Shown in pieces: positions 16,783 through 25,304 of a DNA stretch of 64,000 nt. The stretch covers positions 992,001-1,056,000 of the forward strand of contig NZ_CTEJ01000001.1 in the NCBI RefSeq assembly GCF_001282625.1, read 5' to 3'. The DNA comes from Lascolabacillus massiliensis. Lineage in GTDB: Bacteria > Bacteroidota > Bacteroidia > Bacteroidales > Dysgonomonadaceae. The number at the start of each line of letters is the position of its first letter. The first letter of the stretch is position 1. The notes under the pieces are model-generated. The model was given only the letters and a program-made list of their open reading frames with translations, was not told the DNA's origin and searched no databases. The position numbers were made by a program, and so were the translations under genes.

Positions 16783-17940
16783 ATGATAATTGGAATACCA
16801 AAAGAAATTATGCAGGGTGAAGCTCGTGTTGCTGCAACTCCTGAAACAGTTAAGAAATTTTGTAAAGATGGTATAATCATTTTAGTTGAATCTGGTGCCG
16901 GAGAAAAATCTCACTATTATGATGATCAGTATAGAAATATGGGTGCGGAGATGGTATATGATCCGGAAGAACTTTATAGAAGGTCTGATCTGATCCTTAA
17001 GGTAAAGGAGCCACAATATAATGAATCAAAAGATAAGCATGAGATTGACATGATGCATGAGGGTCAATATCTCATCACCTTTATACATCCGGCTTCACCG
17101 GGTAATCACAGTATGGTAAAAAAATTGGCTGCTGCAGGTGTTATAGGTCTCACTTTAGACGGAATTCCACGTATATCTCGTGCTCAAAATATGGATGCTT
17201 TAACTTCTATGAGTACTTGTGCAGGTTATAAAGGTATGATAATGGCTGCAAATGATCTCTCTTTTTTCATGCCACAGATGTTTACAGCTGTTGGTATGCT
17301 TAAACCTGCTAATGTATTGGTTATTGGTGTAGGAGTGGCCGGTCTGCAAGCTCTGGCAACAGCAAAAAGGCTTGGTGCAGTGACTTATGCAATGGATATT
17401 CGTCCCGATGCAGTAGAACAGGCTAAAAGTCTAGGTGCCAAAGTAATTGACTCAGGCGTTCCCGCAGAAATAGCAGTAGGTGAAGGGGGTTATGCAAATA
17501 AGCTTCCGGATGAATGGATACAGAAAGAGAGAGAGCATCTTAAGGGTGTGATAAAGGATATGGATATTGTGTTCCTTAGTGCATTAGTGCCAGGCAAGGT
17601 GGCTCCCATACTTATCACAGAAGATATGGTTAAGGATATGAAAAATGGTTCAGTTATAGTGGATGTCTCTATCGACCAGGGCGGTAATTGCGAGATCACT
17701 ACTCCGGGAAAGAAGGAGGTTAAACATAATGTTACTATTGGAGGAATTAAAAATATTCCAGGACTAATTCCAACAAGCTCAACCTGGATGTTTGCTCAGA
17801 ACATGTATAATCTGGTTAATTATCTTGTAAAAGATGGAAAAATTGAACTGGATCTGAATGATGAAATTATTAAATCTATACTTGTAACGAACAACAAAGA
17901 GATTGTTCATGCAGGTGCCAAAGAGGCTATGGGCTTATGA
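16783..17940 (+). CDS. pntAA: NAD(P) transhydrogenase subunit alpha, part 1 (NAD-binding)
   Basis: A 385-residue dI domain protein that binds NAD(H) in the proton-translocating transhydrogenase. The start MIIGIPKEIMQGEARVAATP is characteristic of the alanine dehydrogenase/PntA N terminus. The Rossmann motif VLVIGVGVAGLQALATAKRLGA is near 183-205, and SALVPGKVAPILI and VDVSIDQGGNCE follow. It lacks the membrane part, which is encoded by the next gene, so this is the split-alpha arrangement. It overlaps pntAB by 4 bases (ATGA). The complex transfers hydride from NADH to NADP+, driven by proton entry. Confidence 0.95.
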   Translation: MIIGIPKEIMQGEARVAATPETVKKFCKDGIIILVESGAGEKSHYYDDQYRNMGAEMVYDPEELYRRSDLILKVKEPQYNESKDKHEIDMMHEGQYLITFIHPASPGNHSMVKKLAAAGVIGLTLDGIPRISRAQNMDALTSMSTCAGYKGMIMAANDLSFFMPQMFTAVGMLKPANVLVIGVGVAGLQALATAKRLGAVTYAMDIRPDAVEQAKSLGAKVIDSGVPAEIAVGEGGYANKLPDEWIQKEREHLKGVIKDMDIVFLSALVPGKVAPILITEDMVKDMKNGSVIVDVSIDQGGNCEITTPGKKEVKHNVTIGGIKNIPGLIPTSSTWMFAQNMYNLVNYLVKDGKIELDLNDEIIKSILVTNNKEIVHAGAKEAMGL

Positions 17941-18251
17941 ATCCATTAATTTTAGTTGCTGTTTTTATAGTCACTTCAGTTGTTGGCTATTTTATAATTA
18001 AGAATGTTCCCAGCTTACTTCATACACCACTAATGTCGGGTATGAATGCTTTGTCAGGGATTACATTGTTGGGGGCTATTGTTGTTGTTGGAATTACACT
18101 TTTTGCAGTAGAGGGTAATCATATGTTATTAGGTCAAATATTTGGCGGAATAGCTGTTATTGCTGCATCTGTTAATGTGGTTGGAGGCTTTGGAGTGACC
18201 CACAGAATGCTGAAAATGTTTGATAAAAAGAAGAAACAGTCTAAATCATGA
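17937..18251 (+). CDS. pntAB: NAD(P) transhydrogenase subunit alpha, part 2 (membrane)
   Basis: A 104-residue membrane protein with three helices (ILVAVFIVTSVVGYFIIK, ALSGITLLGAIVVVGITLF, and QIFGGIAVIAASVNVVGGF) and the family motif SGMNALSGI. It forms part of the proton channel (dII) of transhydrogenase with PntB. It overlaps both neighbours by 4 bases, which points to translational coupling. Confidence 0.94.
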   Translation: MNPLILVAVFIVTSVVGYFIIKNVPSLLHTPLMSGMNALSGITLLGAIVVVGITLFAVEGNHMLLGQIFGGIAVIAASVNVVGGFGVTHRMLKMFDKKKKQSKS

Positions 18252-19687
18252 GTGAAACACTATATTATATTATTTGCATTATACTGTCTGTTGCTGTACT
18301 GTCTGGTATTTCCCTAATGAGCAAGGTTAAAACAGCTGTAGCCGGTAATCTTTTAAGTGCTGTAAGTGTATTACTGGGCATTGTGATCACACTTTTATAT
18401 AAGGAGCTGTTTTCGGGATGGACTATCTATATCTTTATGCTTTTAGGTATTCTTATAGGATCAACTTTTGCATACAGAGTGAAGATGATTGAAATGCCGC
18501 AATTGGTAGCGTTGCTAAATGGGGTGGGTGGACTCGCTTCAGCATTGGTTGGAGTTTTATCTCTCATAGGTATTGGTGTTGTAATTAATGAGTATCCTAT
18601 ATTTGTTAATGTTACATCTGTACTTGCGATTGTGGTGGGACTTATAACTCTTTCTGGCAGTCTTGTTGCTGCAGGTAAGCTACATAAGATATTGCCACAA
18701 AAGCCGGTTGTATGGAAAAAACATTCTACTATCGTCACAGGTTTTATCATAATCCTAATTTCTACGATTATCTATTCTGCTTTTACAAGTAATACGTTGA
18801 TTGTACTGGCCATTAGTGTTGTTTTCAGCTCTCTGTTTGGTTATGCTTTCGCAATTCGGGTAGGGGGAGCAGATATGCCTATTACTATTTCGCTCCTTAA
18901 CTCTCTGAGCGGTGTTGCAGGCGCAATAGCAGGTATGGCAGTTAATGATCTGATGCTTGTTTCCATTGGAGGTATTGTTGGTGCTTCCGGATTGTTTCTA
19001 ACTCAGATAATGTGTAAAGCGATGAACAGGAGTTTGAGTGATATACTATTGGGTAAAACTTCTGTTGAAAAGAAGTCCCCAAAAGAAGTGGTAGCAGAAG
19101 CAGATGATACCATAGAAAAAGTTGGAGATAAGGTTGTAGAAGAGGTTCAGCAAACAGAGGATAATAGGCTCATTTTCAAGAGAGATGAAGGTGAGGTTCT
19201 AAGAGCTGCTAAATCAGTGATCATTGTTCCGGGTTATGGCATGGCATTAGCTCAGGCTCAGCATCTTGTACGTACATTGGCTGATAAGTTTGAAGAAAAT
19301 GGTGCAGAGGTTAAGTTTGCTATACATCCTGTTGCCGGTCGTATGCCCGGACACATGAATGTATTGCTTGCTGAAGCAGATGTTCCTTATGATAAGCTGT
19401 ATGAGATGGATGATGTTAATAAACAGTTTGAAGAGACAGATGTAGTTATTGTTATTGGTGCAAACGATGTAATTAACCCTGCTGCACGCGATGCCAAAGA
19501 CACACCTATATATGGAATGCCTGTTTTGAATGTTGATAAAGCCAAAGAGATTTTTATTTGCAACTTCGACTTAAATCCTGGTTATGCAGGAGTTGACAAT
19601 CCTTTATACAAGCGGAAAGAGGGGATATATTTATTGTTGGGAGATGCTAAAGAAACTGTTGCGTCGTTAATTGATAGATTTAATTGA
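18248..19687 (+). CDS. pntB: NAD(P) transhydrogenase subunit beta
   Basis: A 479-residue subunit with about nine membrane helices (1-260) followed by the cytosolic NADP-binding dIII domain. The dIII domain shows VIIVPGYGMALAQAQH, FAIHPVAGRMPGHMNVLLAE, VIVIGANDVINPAARD and the closing loop NPGYAGVDNPLY. The linker around 275-310 is rich in Glu, Lys and Val and probably flexible. It completes the three-gene transhydrogenase operon. The downstream gap to DUF3467 is 108 bases. Confidence 0.95.
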   Translation: MSETLYYIICIILSVAVLSGISLMSKVKTAVAGNLLSAVSVLLGIVITLLYKELFSGWTIYIFMLLGILIGSTFAYRVKMIEMPQLVALLNGVGGLASALVGVLSLIGIGVVINEYPIFVNVTSVLAIVVGLITLSGSLVAAGKLHKILPQKPVVWKKHSTIVTGFIIILISTIIYSAFTSNTLIVLAISVVFSSLFGYAFAIRVGGADMPITISLLNSLSGVAGAIAGMAVNDLMLVSIGGIVGASGLFLTQIMCKAMNRSLSDILLGKTSVEKKSPKEVVAEADDTIEKVGDKVVEEVQQTEDNRLIFKRDEGEVLRAAKSVIIVPGYGMALAQAQHLVRTLADKFEENGAEVKFAIHPVAGRMPGHMNVLLAEADVPYDKLYEMDDVNKQFEETDVVIVIGANDVINPAARDAKDTPIYGMPVLNVDKAKEIFICNFDLNPGYAGVDNPLYKRKEGIYLLLGDAKETVASLIDRFN

Positions 19688-19795
19688 TTATTCATAGATT
19701 TTAAATAAAGAAATATTTCAAGTATTGGCTCTGATTCTTTTGTAGATTGGATAAATTTATTTTTCTTTGTTTAAAACATTTTAATGATTCAGCGA

Positions 19796-20104
19796 ATGGA
19801 AAATATCAATAAAGAAAACGAAATCCAAATTGAGCTTAGTGACGAAATTGCACAGGGTATTTATTCAAATTTGGCTGTTATCTCTCACTCTTCTACGGAG
19901 TTTGTTATAGATTTTATTCGTATTGTGCCGGGTATACCAAAGGCTAAGGTGAAGTCGAGAATTATTCTTACACCTGAGCATGCGAAGAGACTACTACATG
20001 CACTGGAGGATAACATAGATAAATTTGAGCAACAAAATGGGACTATCCGCAGACAGAATAATCCCGGTTTTTTACCTCCTATAGGTGGAGTAGGCCATGC
20101 ATAA
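19796..20104 (+). CDS. DUF3467 family protein
   Basis: A 102-residue protein of a small family widespread in bacteria and of unknown role. Signature segments are IQIELSDEIAQGIYSNLAVI, STEFVIDFIRIVPGIPKAKV and SRIILTPEHAKRLLHALEDN. The MENINKE start is chosen because relatives begin close to this point; a frame start 12 bases earlier (19784) is also possible. It lies 34 bases before cydA on the same strand and may share its transcript. No signal peptide or membrane helix. Confidence 0.85.
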   Translation: MENINKENEIQIELSDEIAQGIYSNLAVISHSSTEFVIDFIRIVPGIPKAKVKSRIILTPEHAKRLLHALEDNIDKFEQQNGTIRRQNNPGFLPPIGGVGHA

Positions 20105-20138
20105 ATGTTAAAATAATTAAGTAAAAAAATATTATCCT

Positions 20139-21755
20139 ATGGATTTTCTTTTAAATGCAGCTACTGTAAACTGGTCCAGAGGACAGTTTGCTCTTACAGC
20201 AATGTATCACTGGATTTTCGTACCTCTTACAATAGGTTTGGCTCTCATAATGGCAATAATGGAGTCTATTTATGTAAGAACAGGTGATGAAAAATGGAAA
20301 AATATATCAAGATTCTGGCAAAAAATCTTCGGTATTAACTTTGCTATTGGTATAGCTACAGGTATAATTCTGGAGTTTCAGTTTGGAACAAACTGGTCTA
20401 ACTACAGCTGGTTTGTTGGAGATATATTTGGTGCCCCACTGGCAATTGAGGGGATTGTAGCCTTCTTCCTTGAAGCTACTTTTGTTACTATTATGTTCTT
20501 TGGCTGGAACCGGGTGAGTAAAGGAGTTCATCTTCTTTCTACGTGGATGGTTTTCTTAGGAGCAACATTATCGGCACTTTGGATTCTTGTGGCTAATGCC
20601 TGGATGCAACATCCTGTTGGTATGGAGTTTAATCCTGATACAGTCAGAAATGAGATGGTTGATTTCTGGGCCGTTGCACTTTCTCCGGTGGCAATAAACA
20701 AGTTCTTGCATACTGTGTTTGCAAGTCTTGCAGTTGGCTCATCGTTTGTTGTGGGTGTTTCTGCATGGTATCTACTGAAAAACAGGCATATCGATTTTGC
20801 TCTTAAAAGTATAAAGCTGGCATCTATTGTAGGTCTGATCACTTTCCTGATGCTGGCTTTTACCGGTGATGGTTCTGCCTATGAGGTATCACAAAAACAG
20901 CCAATGAAGCTTGCGGCTATGGAAGGTTTGTACGAGGGTAAAGAGGGGGCAGGACTTGTAATGATTGGAATGCTGAATCCTTCAAAGAAAGTATACAACG
21001 ATGATGCTGACCCTTACCTGTTTAAGATGGAAATACCTAAACTTTTGTCTCTTCTGGGTTATAGAGATATAAATGCGTTTGTACCAGGTATTAAAGATAT
21101 TATAGACGGTGGATATACTTTGCAGGATGGTTCTACAGCTCTCTCTTTTGAGGAAAGGAAGGCTAGGGGAGAACTGGCAATAAAGGCACTGGCCGACTAT
21201 CAAATGGCTAAAAAAGCTGAAAGTGAAGCTATAGCAGCCGGCAATTCAGAGGCTGCAAATATTGCTGCATCAGAGGCTGCAAATTATGAAACTATTTTGA
21301 GAGAGAACTATGAACATTTTGGTTATGGGTATCTTGAAACAGGCGAAGATCTGGTTCCTGATGTACCACTCACATTCTATAGTTTCCACCTGATGGTGAT
21401 GATAGGGATGTATTTCATCCTCTTCTTCATGGTTATTCTTTTTTTCCAATACAAAAAAGATCTACGTAGTACCAAATGGCTTCTATATATAGCCTTATGG
21501 AGTATTCCTCTTTCTTATATTGCTGGACAGCTGGGCTGGCTTGTAGCAGAGGTGGGAAGACAACCTTGGACTATCCAGGATATTCTACCTGTGGAAGTTG
21601 CCGCTTCGGCACTGTCTCCGGGACATGTAATAACTACATTCGTTATGTTTGCCGTTATTTTCACTGTACTTCTGATTGCTGAAGTAACAATTATGGTGAA
21701 GCAGATTAAAAAGGGTCCTGAGGAGGTTGCCACTGAAATTGGCAACGAAAAGTAA
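20139..21755 (+). CDS. cydA: cytochrome bd ubiquinol oxidase subunit I
   Basis: A 538-residue integral membrane subunit carrying the three haems of the bd-type quinol oxidase, which reduces oxygen to water with high affinity. The start WSRGQFALTAMYHWIFVPLT includes the haem b595/d ligand His. GTNWSNYSWFVGDIFGAPLA and VGSSFVVGVSAWYLL follow, and PLTFYSFHLMVMIGMYFILF lies in the C-terminal half. A hydrophilic periplasmic loop (about 250-410), rich in Ala and Glu, is typical of Bacteroidetes CydA. cydB follows after 25 bases. In a mainly anaerobic lineage the enzyme allows nanaerobic growth and oxygen removal. Confidence 0.96.
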   Translation: MDFLLNAATVNWSRGQFALTAMYHWIFVPLTIGLALIMAIMESIYVRTGDEKWKNISRFWQKIFGINFAIGIATGIILEFQFGTNWSNYSWFVGDIFGAPLAIEGIVAFFLEATFVTIMFFGWNRVSKGVHLLSTWMVFLGATLSALWILVANAWMQHPVGMEFNPDTVRNEMVDFWAVALSPVAINKFLHTVFASLAVGSSFVVGVSAWYLLKNRHIDFALKSIKLASIVGLITFLMLAFTGDGSAYEVSQKQPMKLAAMEGLYEGKEGAGLVMIGMLNPSKKVYNDDADPYLFKMEIPKLLSLLGYRDINAFVPGIKDIIDGGYTLQDGSTALSFEERKARGELAIKALADYQMAKKAESEAIAAGNSEAANIAASEAANYETILRENYEHFGYGYLETGEDLVPDVPLTFYSFHLMVMIGMYFILFFMVILFFQYKKDLRSTKWLLYIALWSIPLSYIAGQLGWLVAEVGRQPWTIQDILPVEVAASALSPGHVITTFVMFAVIFTVLLIAEVTIMVKQIKKGPEEVATEIGNEK

Positions 21756-21780
21756 GGTTTAACTAAAAAATTCAATCGCA

Positions 21781-22935
21781 ATGATTACATATGAATTTCT
21801 ACAAAAATACTGGTGGGTTATAATGTCTCTTTTGGGTGGACTACTTGTATTTCTTATGTTTGTTCAAGGTGGACAATCGTTACTGGTTTCATTATCACGT
21901 AAAGAAGATGAGAAAAAACTACTGGTAAATACATTAGGACGTAAATGGGAGTATACATTTACTACTCTTGTTTTATTTGGAGGAGCATTCTTTGCAGCCT
22001 TTCCTCTGTTCTATTCTACTAGCTTTGGTGGTGCTTATTGGGTTTGGATGATTATGCTTTTTAGTTTCGTAGCACAAGCAGTATCATATGAATTTCAATC
22101 TAAACCGGGCAACCTGTTAGGTCAGGGTACCTATCGTGCATTACTGTTTTTAAATGGTCTGATAAGCACATTCCTTTTAGGTATTGTTGTGGCAAGTTTT
22201 TTCACCGGTTCTGAATTCACAGTGGGTAAAGGTAATATAGTTGGTTTAGGTGAAGCTGGACTTGTTATTAGTCAGTGGCAGAACCCGCTCATGGGGCTTG
22301 AGTTAATAGGCAATCTTAGAAATATTTCTCTTGGCCTTGCTGTATTTTTCCTTGCAAGAACTTTAGCGAGTCTGTTCTTTATAAATAGACTCAATCATGA
22401 AGACCTGGTTAAACGTTCCCGTAAGTTCGTTCATTATAACGGTGCACCTTTTGTTGTGTTTTTCCTGATATTCCTTATATGGACACTTGTGGCTGAAGGG
22501 TATGCAGTTGATCCTGAATCCGGTAACATCTATCTTGAGAAAATGAAATACCTGAACAACTTAATTGAAATGCCTGTTGTTGGTATTTTGTTTGTCCTTG
22601 GTGTTGTTTCAGTATTATATGGAATAATTAGAACTATTGCAACCTCAAAATTCAAGAATGGAATTTGGTATGCAGGTCCGGGAACAGTTGTTACAGTAAT
22701 GATGCTGTTATTGGTTAGTGGACTTAATAATACAGCATATTATCCTTCATCGGTGGATTTAGAGAGCTCATTGACAATATTCAATTCTTCATCCAGTTTT
22801 TTTACACTTTCAGTTATGTCTGTTGTCTCATTCTTTGTGCCAATTGTTTTAGGATATATAATATTTGCATGGAGATCTCTTGAGAAGAAGAAGCTGGGTC
22901 TTGACGAACTTGAAAACGACGGACACACTTACTAA
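21781..22935 (+). CDS. cydB: cytochrome bd ubiquinol oxidase subunit II
   Basis: A 384-residue membrane subunit with about nine helices. The motif FVQGGQSLL near the N terminus, the segment GRKWEYTFTTLVLFGGAFFA and the charged loop NRLNHEDLVKRSRKFVHYNG fit CydB of this phylum. It pairs with CydA and stabilises the haem site. Expression is very likely from the cydA transcript. No CydX-like small subunit is evident downstream. Confidence 0.95.
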   Translation: MITYEFLQKYWWVIMSLLGGLLVFLMFVQGGQSLLVSLSRKEDEKKLLVNTLGRKWEYTFTTLVLFGGAFFAAFPLFYSTSFGGAYWVWMIMLFSFVAQAVSYEFQSKPGNLLGQGTYRALLFLNGLISTFLLGIVVASFFTGSEFTVGKGNIVGLGEAGLVISQWQNPLMGLELIGNLRNISLGLAVFFLARTLASLFFINRLNHEDLVKRSRKFVHYNGAPFVVFFLIFLIWTLVAEGYAVDPESGNIYLEKMKYLNNLIEMPVVGILFVLGVVSVLYGIIRTIATSKFKNGIWYAGPGTVVTVMMLLLVSGLNNTAYYPSSVDLESSLTIFNSSSSFFTLSVMSVVSFFVPIVLGYIIFAWRSLEKKKLGLDELENDGHTY

Positions 22936-23004
22936 AATTGGACCTTTAACGAGGTATTACCGAAAAAAAGCGTAATTTTGTGATTGTTTAAAAACTTTTT
23001 CTCT

Positions 23005-23910
23005 ATGGAGGTGACAATCAGAAAATTGATTTTCAGCCTGTTATTGCTTGTTATCATGTTAATGGTATCGTGTGGTAATAGTGGTAGCAGCAAAATCAAG
23101 GCAGAGAACGAAATCAGCTTTGATACAATAAGTATAAACAAACGTCAGCATCTTGATAATGACAGTACCAGACCATTTTGTGATATAAGTGTGAATTTTG
23201 TATATCCTGTTAAGAGTGCAAAAACAAATCTGGATACTTTACAACGTTTTTTTGTAAGTAACATGTTTGGACCTTCATTTGAGGATCTTAAACCATTGGC
23301 TGCAGTTGAAGCATATATAAGCAATTATATCGATAATTATTCGCATGATGCTTATACGTACAGCGAATCTGTGTCAGATATGGAAGAGTTAAATGCACTT
23401 ATTCCGGGTATAGATGTTGACGATAGTGAACATGAAGTTGATAAATTGTTCTATTCTTATTATGAAAGCTTGTCCGACTCCATAACGTTTAATCAACATG
23501 GTATTTTATCATTTCAGATAAAACAATCAAATAGCAAAGGTGAGTCAGCCTCTTACTACGTATCATACTCAAACCATGTAATTAACTTGAACACAGGGGA
23601 TCAGATTACTGAATATGATATTTTTAATGCAGGTTATGATAAAGCATTGCAGGGGCTGATTATTACATCTTTACTAGAGCAGAATGGGGTCAAAACCATA
23701 GATGAGCTGGAAGATTTGGGTTTCTTTGGAATAAATGAAATTGTGCCAAATAAAAACTTTTTACTGAATGATAAAGGTATAATATATACATACAATAAAG
23801 GTGAGTATTCGGCATATCAGTTAACTGCTCCTCAGGTTTTTATACCATATAACGTAATACGTTCGCTTTTAAGAGAAAATACTATTGTAAGTAAACTGGC
23901 TGATTTATAG
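23005..23910 (+). CDS. DUF3298 (RsiV-like) lipoprotein
   Basis: A 301-residue lipoprotein whose signal peptide ends in VSCGN. The mature part follows the DUF4163/DUF3298 layout: CDISVNFVYPVKSAKTNLDT, then a central helical segment, YYVSYSNHVINLNTGDQITE, and a C-terminal NKGEYSAYQLTAPQVFIPYN. A second copy of this type lies at 47810-48673. In Bacillus the related RsiV domain binds lysozyme as an anti-sigma factor, but here there is no cytoplasmic anti-sigma domain, so that role is not implied. The frame extends to 22984, but the start at 23005 places the signal peptide correctly. Its stop overlaps the rsmG start. Confidence 0.8.
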   Translation: MEVTIRKLIFSLLLLVIMLMVSCGNSGSSKIKAENEISFDTISINKRQHLDNDSTRPFCDISVNFVYPVKSAKTNLDTLQRFFVSNMFGPSFEDLKPLAAVEAYISNYIDNYSHDAYTYSESVSDMEELNALIPGIDVDDSEHEVDKLFYSYYESLSDSITFNQHGILSFQIKQSNSKGESASYYVSYSNHVINLNTGDQITEYDIFNAGYDKALQGLIITSLLEQNGVKTIDELEDLGFFGINEIVPNKNFLLNDKGIIYTYNKGEYSAYQLTAPQVFIPYNVIRSLLRENTIVSKLADL

Positions 23911-24533
23911 TGAAAGTGATAGAAAACTATTTTCAAAAACTAACTGAACTCCAAAAGAGTCAGTTTAAAGCTCTATTCGATCTTTATTTAGATTGGAACA
24001 ATAAGATAAATGTAATTTCACGAAAGGATATAGAGAACCTTTATTTGCATCACGTACTGCATTCATTAGCAATTGCTAAGTATGTATCTTTTGCTCCCGG
24101 TACAAAAGTTATGGATGTAGGAACCGGAGGAGGTTTTCCCGGAATACCTCTTGCAATATTTTTTCCTGAAGTGCAATTTCTTCTTTTGGACAGTATCGGT
24201 AAAAAGGTGCGTGTGGCCGGAGATATTGCTAAAGCTATAGGGTTAGAAAATGTTGAAGTTAAACATTCACGAGCAGAAGATGAAAAGCGCAAGTTTGATT
24301 TTATAGTAAGCCGCGCCGTAATGCTTCTACCTGAACTTGTTAAAATTATAAATAAAAATATATCTCGCGAGCAAAATAACTCAATTCCAAATGGAGTTAT
24401 ATGTCTTAAAGGTGGAGATATCACTTCCGAAACCAAGAGTTTCAAAAACATTGTGGATATAGTGTCACTTTCGGAATACTTTTCGGAACCCTTTTTCCAA
24501 ACGAAAAAGCTGGTATACCTGCCGGTTAACTAA
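23910..24533 (+). CDS. rsmG: 16S rRNA (guanine-527-N7)-methyltransferase
   Basis: A 207-residue cytoplasmic methyltransferase modifying the 530 loop of 16S rRNA. The SAM motif VMDVGTGGGFPGIPLAI lies at 67-83. The family start FQKLTELQKSQFKALFDLYL and NKINVISRKDIENLYLHHVL are clear. RAEDEKRKFDFIVSRAV holds the catalytic-site segment. It starts with GTG sharing a base with the TAG stop of the lipoprotein upstream, so it is probably translationally coupled. Confidence 0.95.
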   Translation: MKVIENYFQKLTELQKSQFKALFDLYLDWNNKINVISRKDIENLYLHHVLHSLAIAKYVSFAPGTKVMDVGTGGGFPGIPLAIFFPEVQFLLLDSIGKKVRVAGDIAKAIGLENVEVKHSRAEDEKRKFDFIVSRAVMLLPELVKIINKNISREQNNSIPNGVICLKGGDITSETKSFKNIVDIVSLSEYFSEPFFQTKKLVYLPVN

Positions 24534-24608
24534 AATAAATTGCTAATTTTGTAGTGGTAATTTTGTAATTTGTTTTTACTGATTACTCGCATAAAATTAT
24601 TTTCCTCA

Positions 24609-25271
24609 ATGAAAATTAAGACTTTTGAATTTAACCCTCTTGGTGTAAATACATACCTTTTAGCTGACGAAACAAATGAGTGTGTTGTAATTGACCCTGC
24701 ATGTTTTTATGCAGATGAAAAAGCTCTCATTTTAAATTATATAATTGATCATGATTTAGTGGTAAAGCATATAATAAATACACATTTACACTTTGATCAT
24801 ATTTTTGGAGTAAATTATCTGACATCACATTTTGGTCTTTCACTGGAGTGTAATAAAGATGATGAATTTTTACTGGAAAATATTTCTGATCAGTTGAGAT
24901 TATTTGGTATTCCCGGCTCAGACAGCGATTATAAACCTGAAATTGGGAACTGGCTAAATGAAGGTGATGTGATAAATTTTGGTAATCAAGCACTTAGGGT
25001 TTTTCATGCACCCGGACATTCTCCTGGAAGTATTATTTTTTATAATGAAGAATCGGGTAGTGTGTTTTGTGGTGATGTGCTATTCAGAGGAAGTATAGGA
25101 AGAACAGATCTTACAGGTGGTAATTTTGATGAGCTGGTTGAAAGCATACGAACTAAGTTATTTGTAATGCCAAATGAGACTATAGTATATCCGGGTCATG
25201 GACCCACAACAACAATTGGTTACGAGAAAAAGAATAATCCTTTTGTCGGAACATCAAACAATATTTCATAA
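24609..25271 (+). CDS. MBL-fold metallo-hydrolase, glyoxalase II-like
   Basis: A 220-residue zinc hydrolase with the motif THLHFDH at 58-64, followed by HAPGHSPGSI, FCGDVLFRGSIGRTDL and YPGHGPTTTIG, which hold the remaining metal ligands. This pattern is that of small glyoxalase II-like proteins hydrolysing thioesters, but without the C-terminal substrate domain of true GloB. The start at 24609 matches the family, and the longer frame back to 24570 has no support. It lies between rsmG and gcvP on the same strand. Confidence 0.88.
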   Translation: MKIKTFEFNPLGVNTYLLADETNECVVIDPACFYADEKALILNYIIDHDLVVKHIINTHLHFDHIFGVNYLTSHFGLSLECNKDDEFLLENISDQLRLFGIPGSDSDYKPEIGNWLNEGDVINFGNQALRVFHAPGHSPGSIIFYNEESGSVFCGDVLFRGSIGRTDLTGGNFDELVESIRTKLFVMPNETIVYPGHGPTTTIGYEKKNNPFVGTSNNIS

Positions 25272-25304
25272 TAATATAAAACTGAAAAAAAATAAGAGCT
25301 CAAT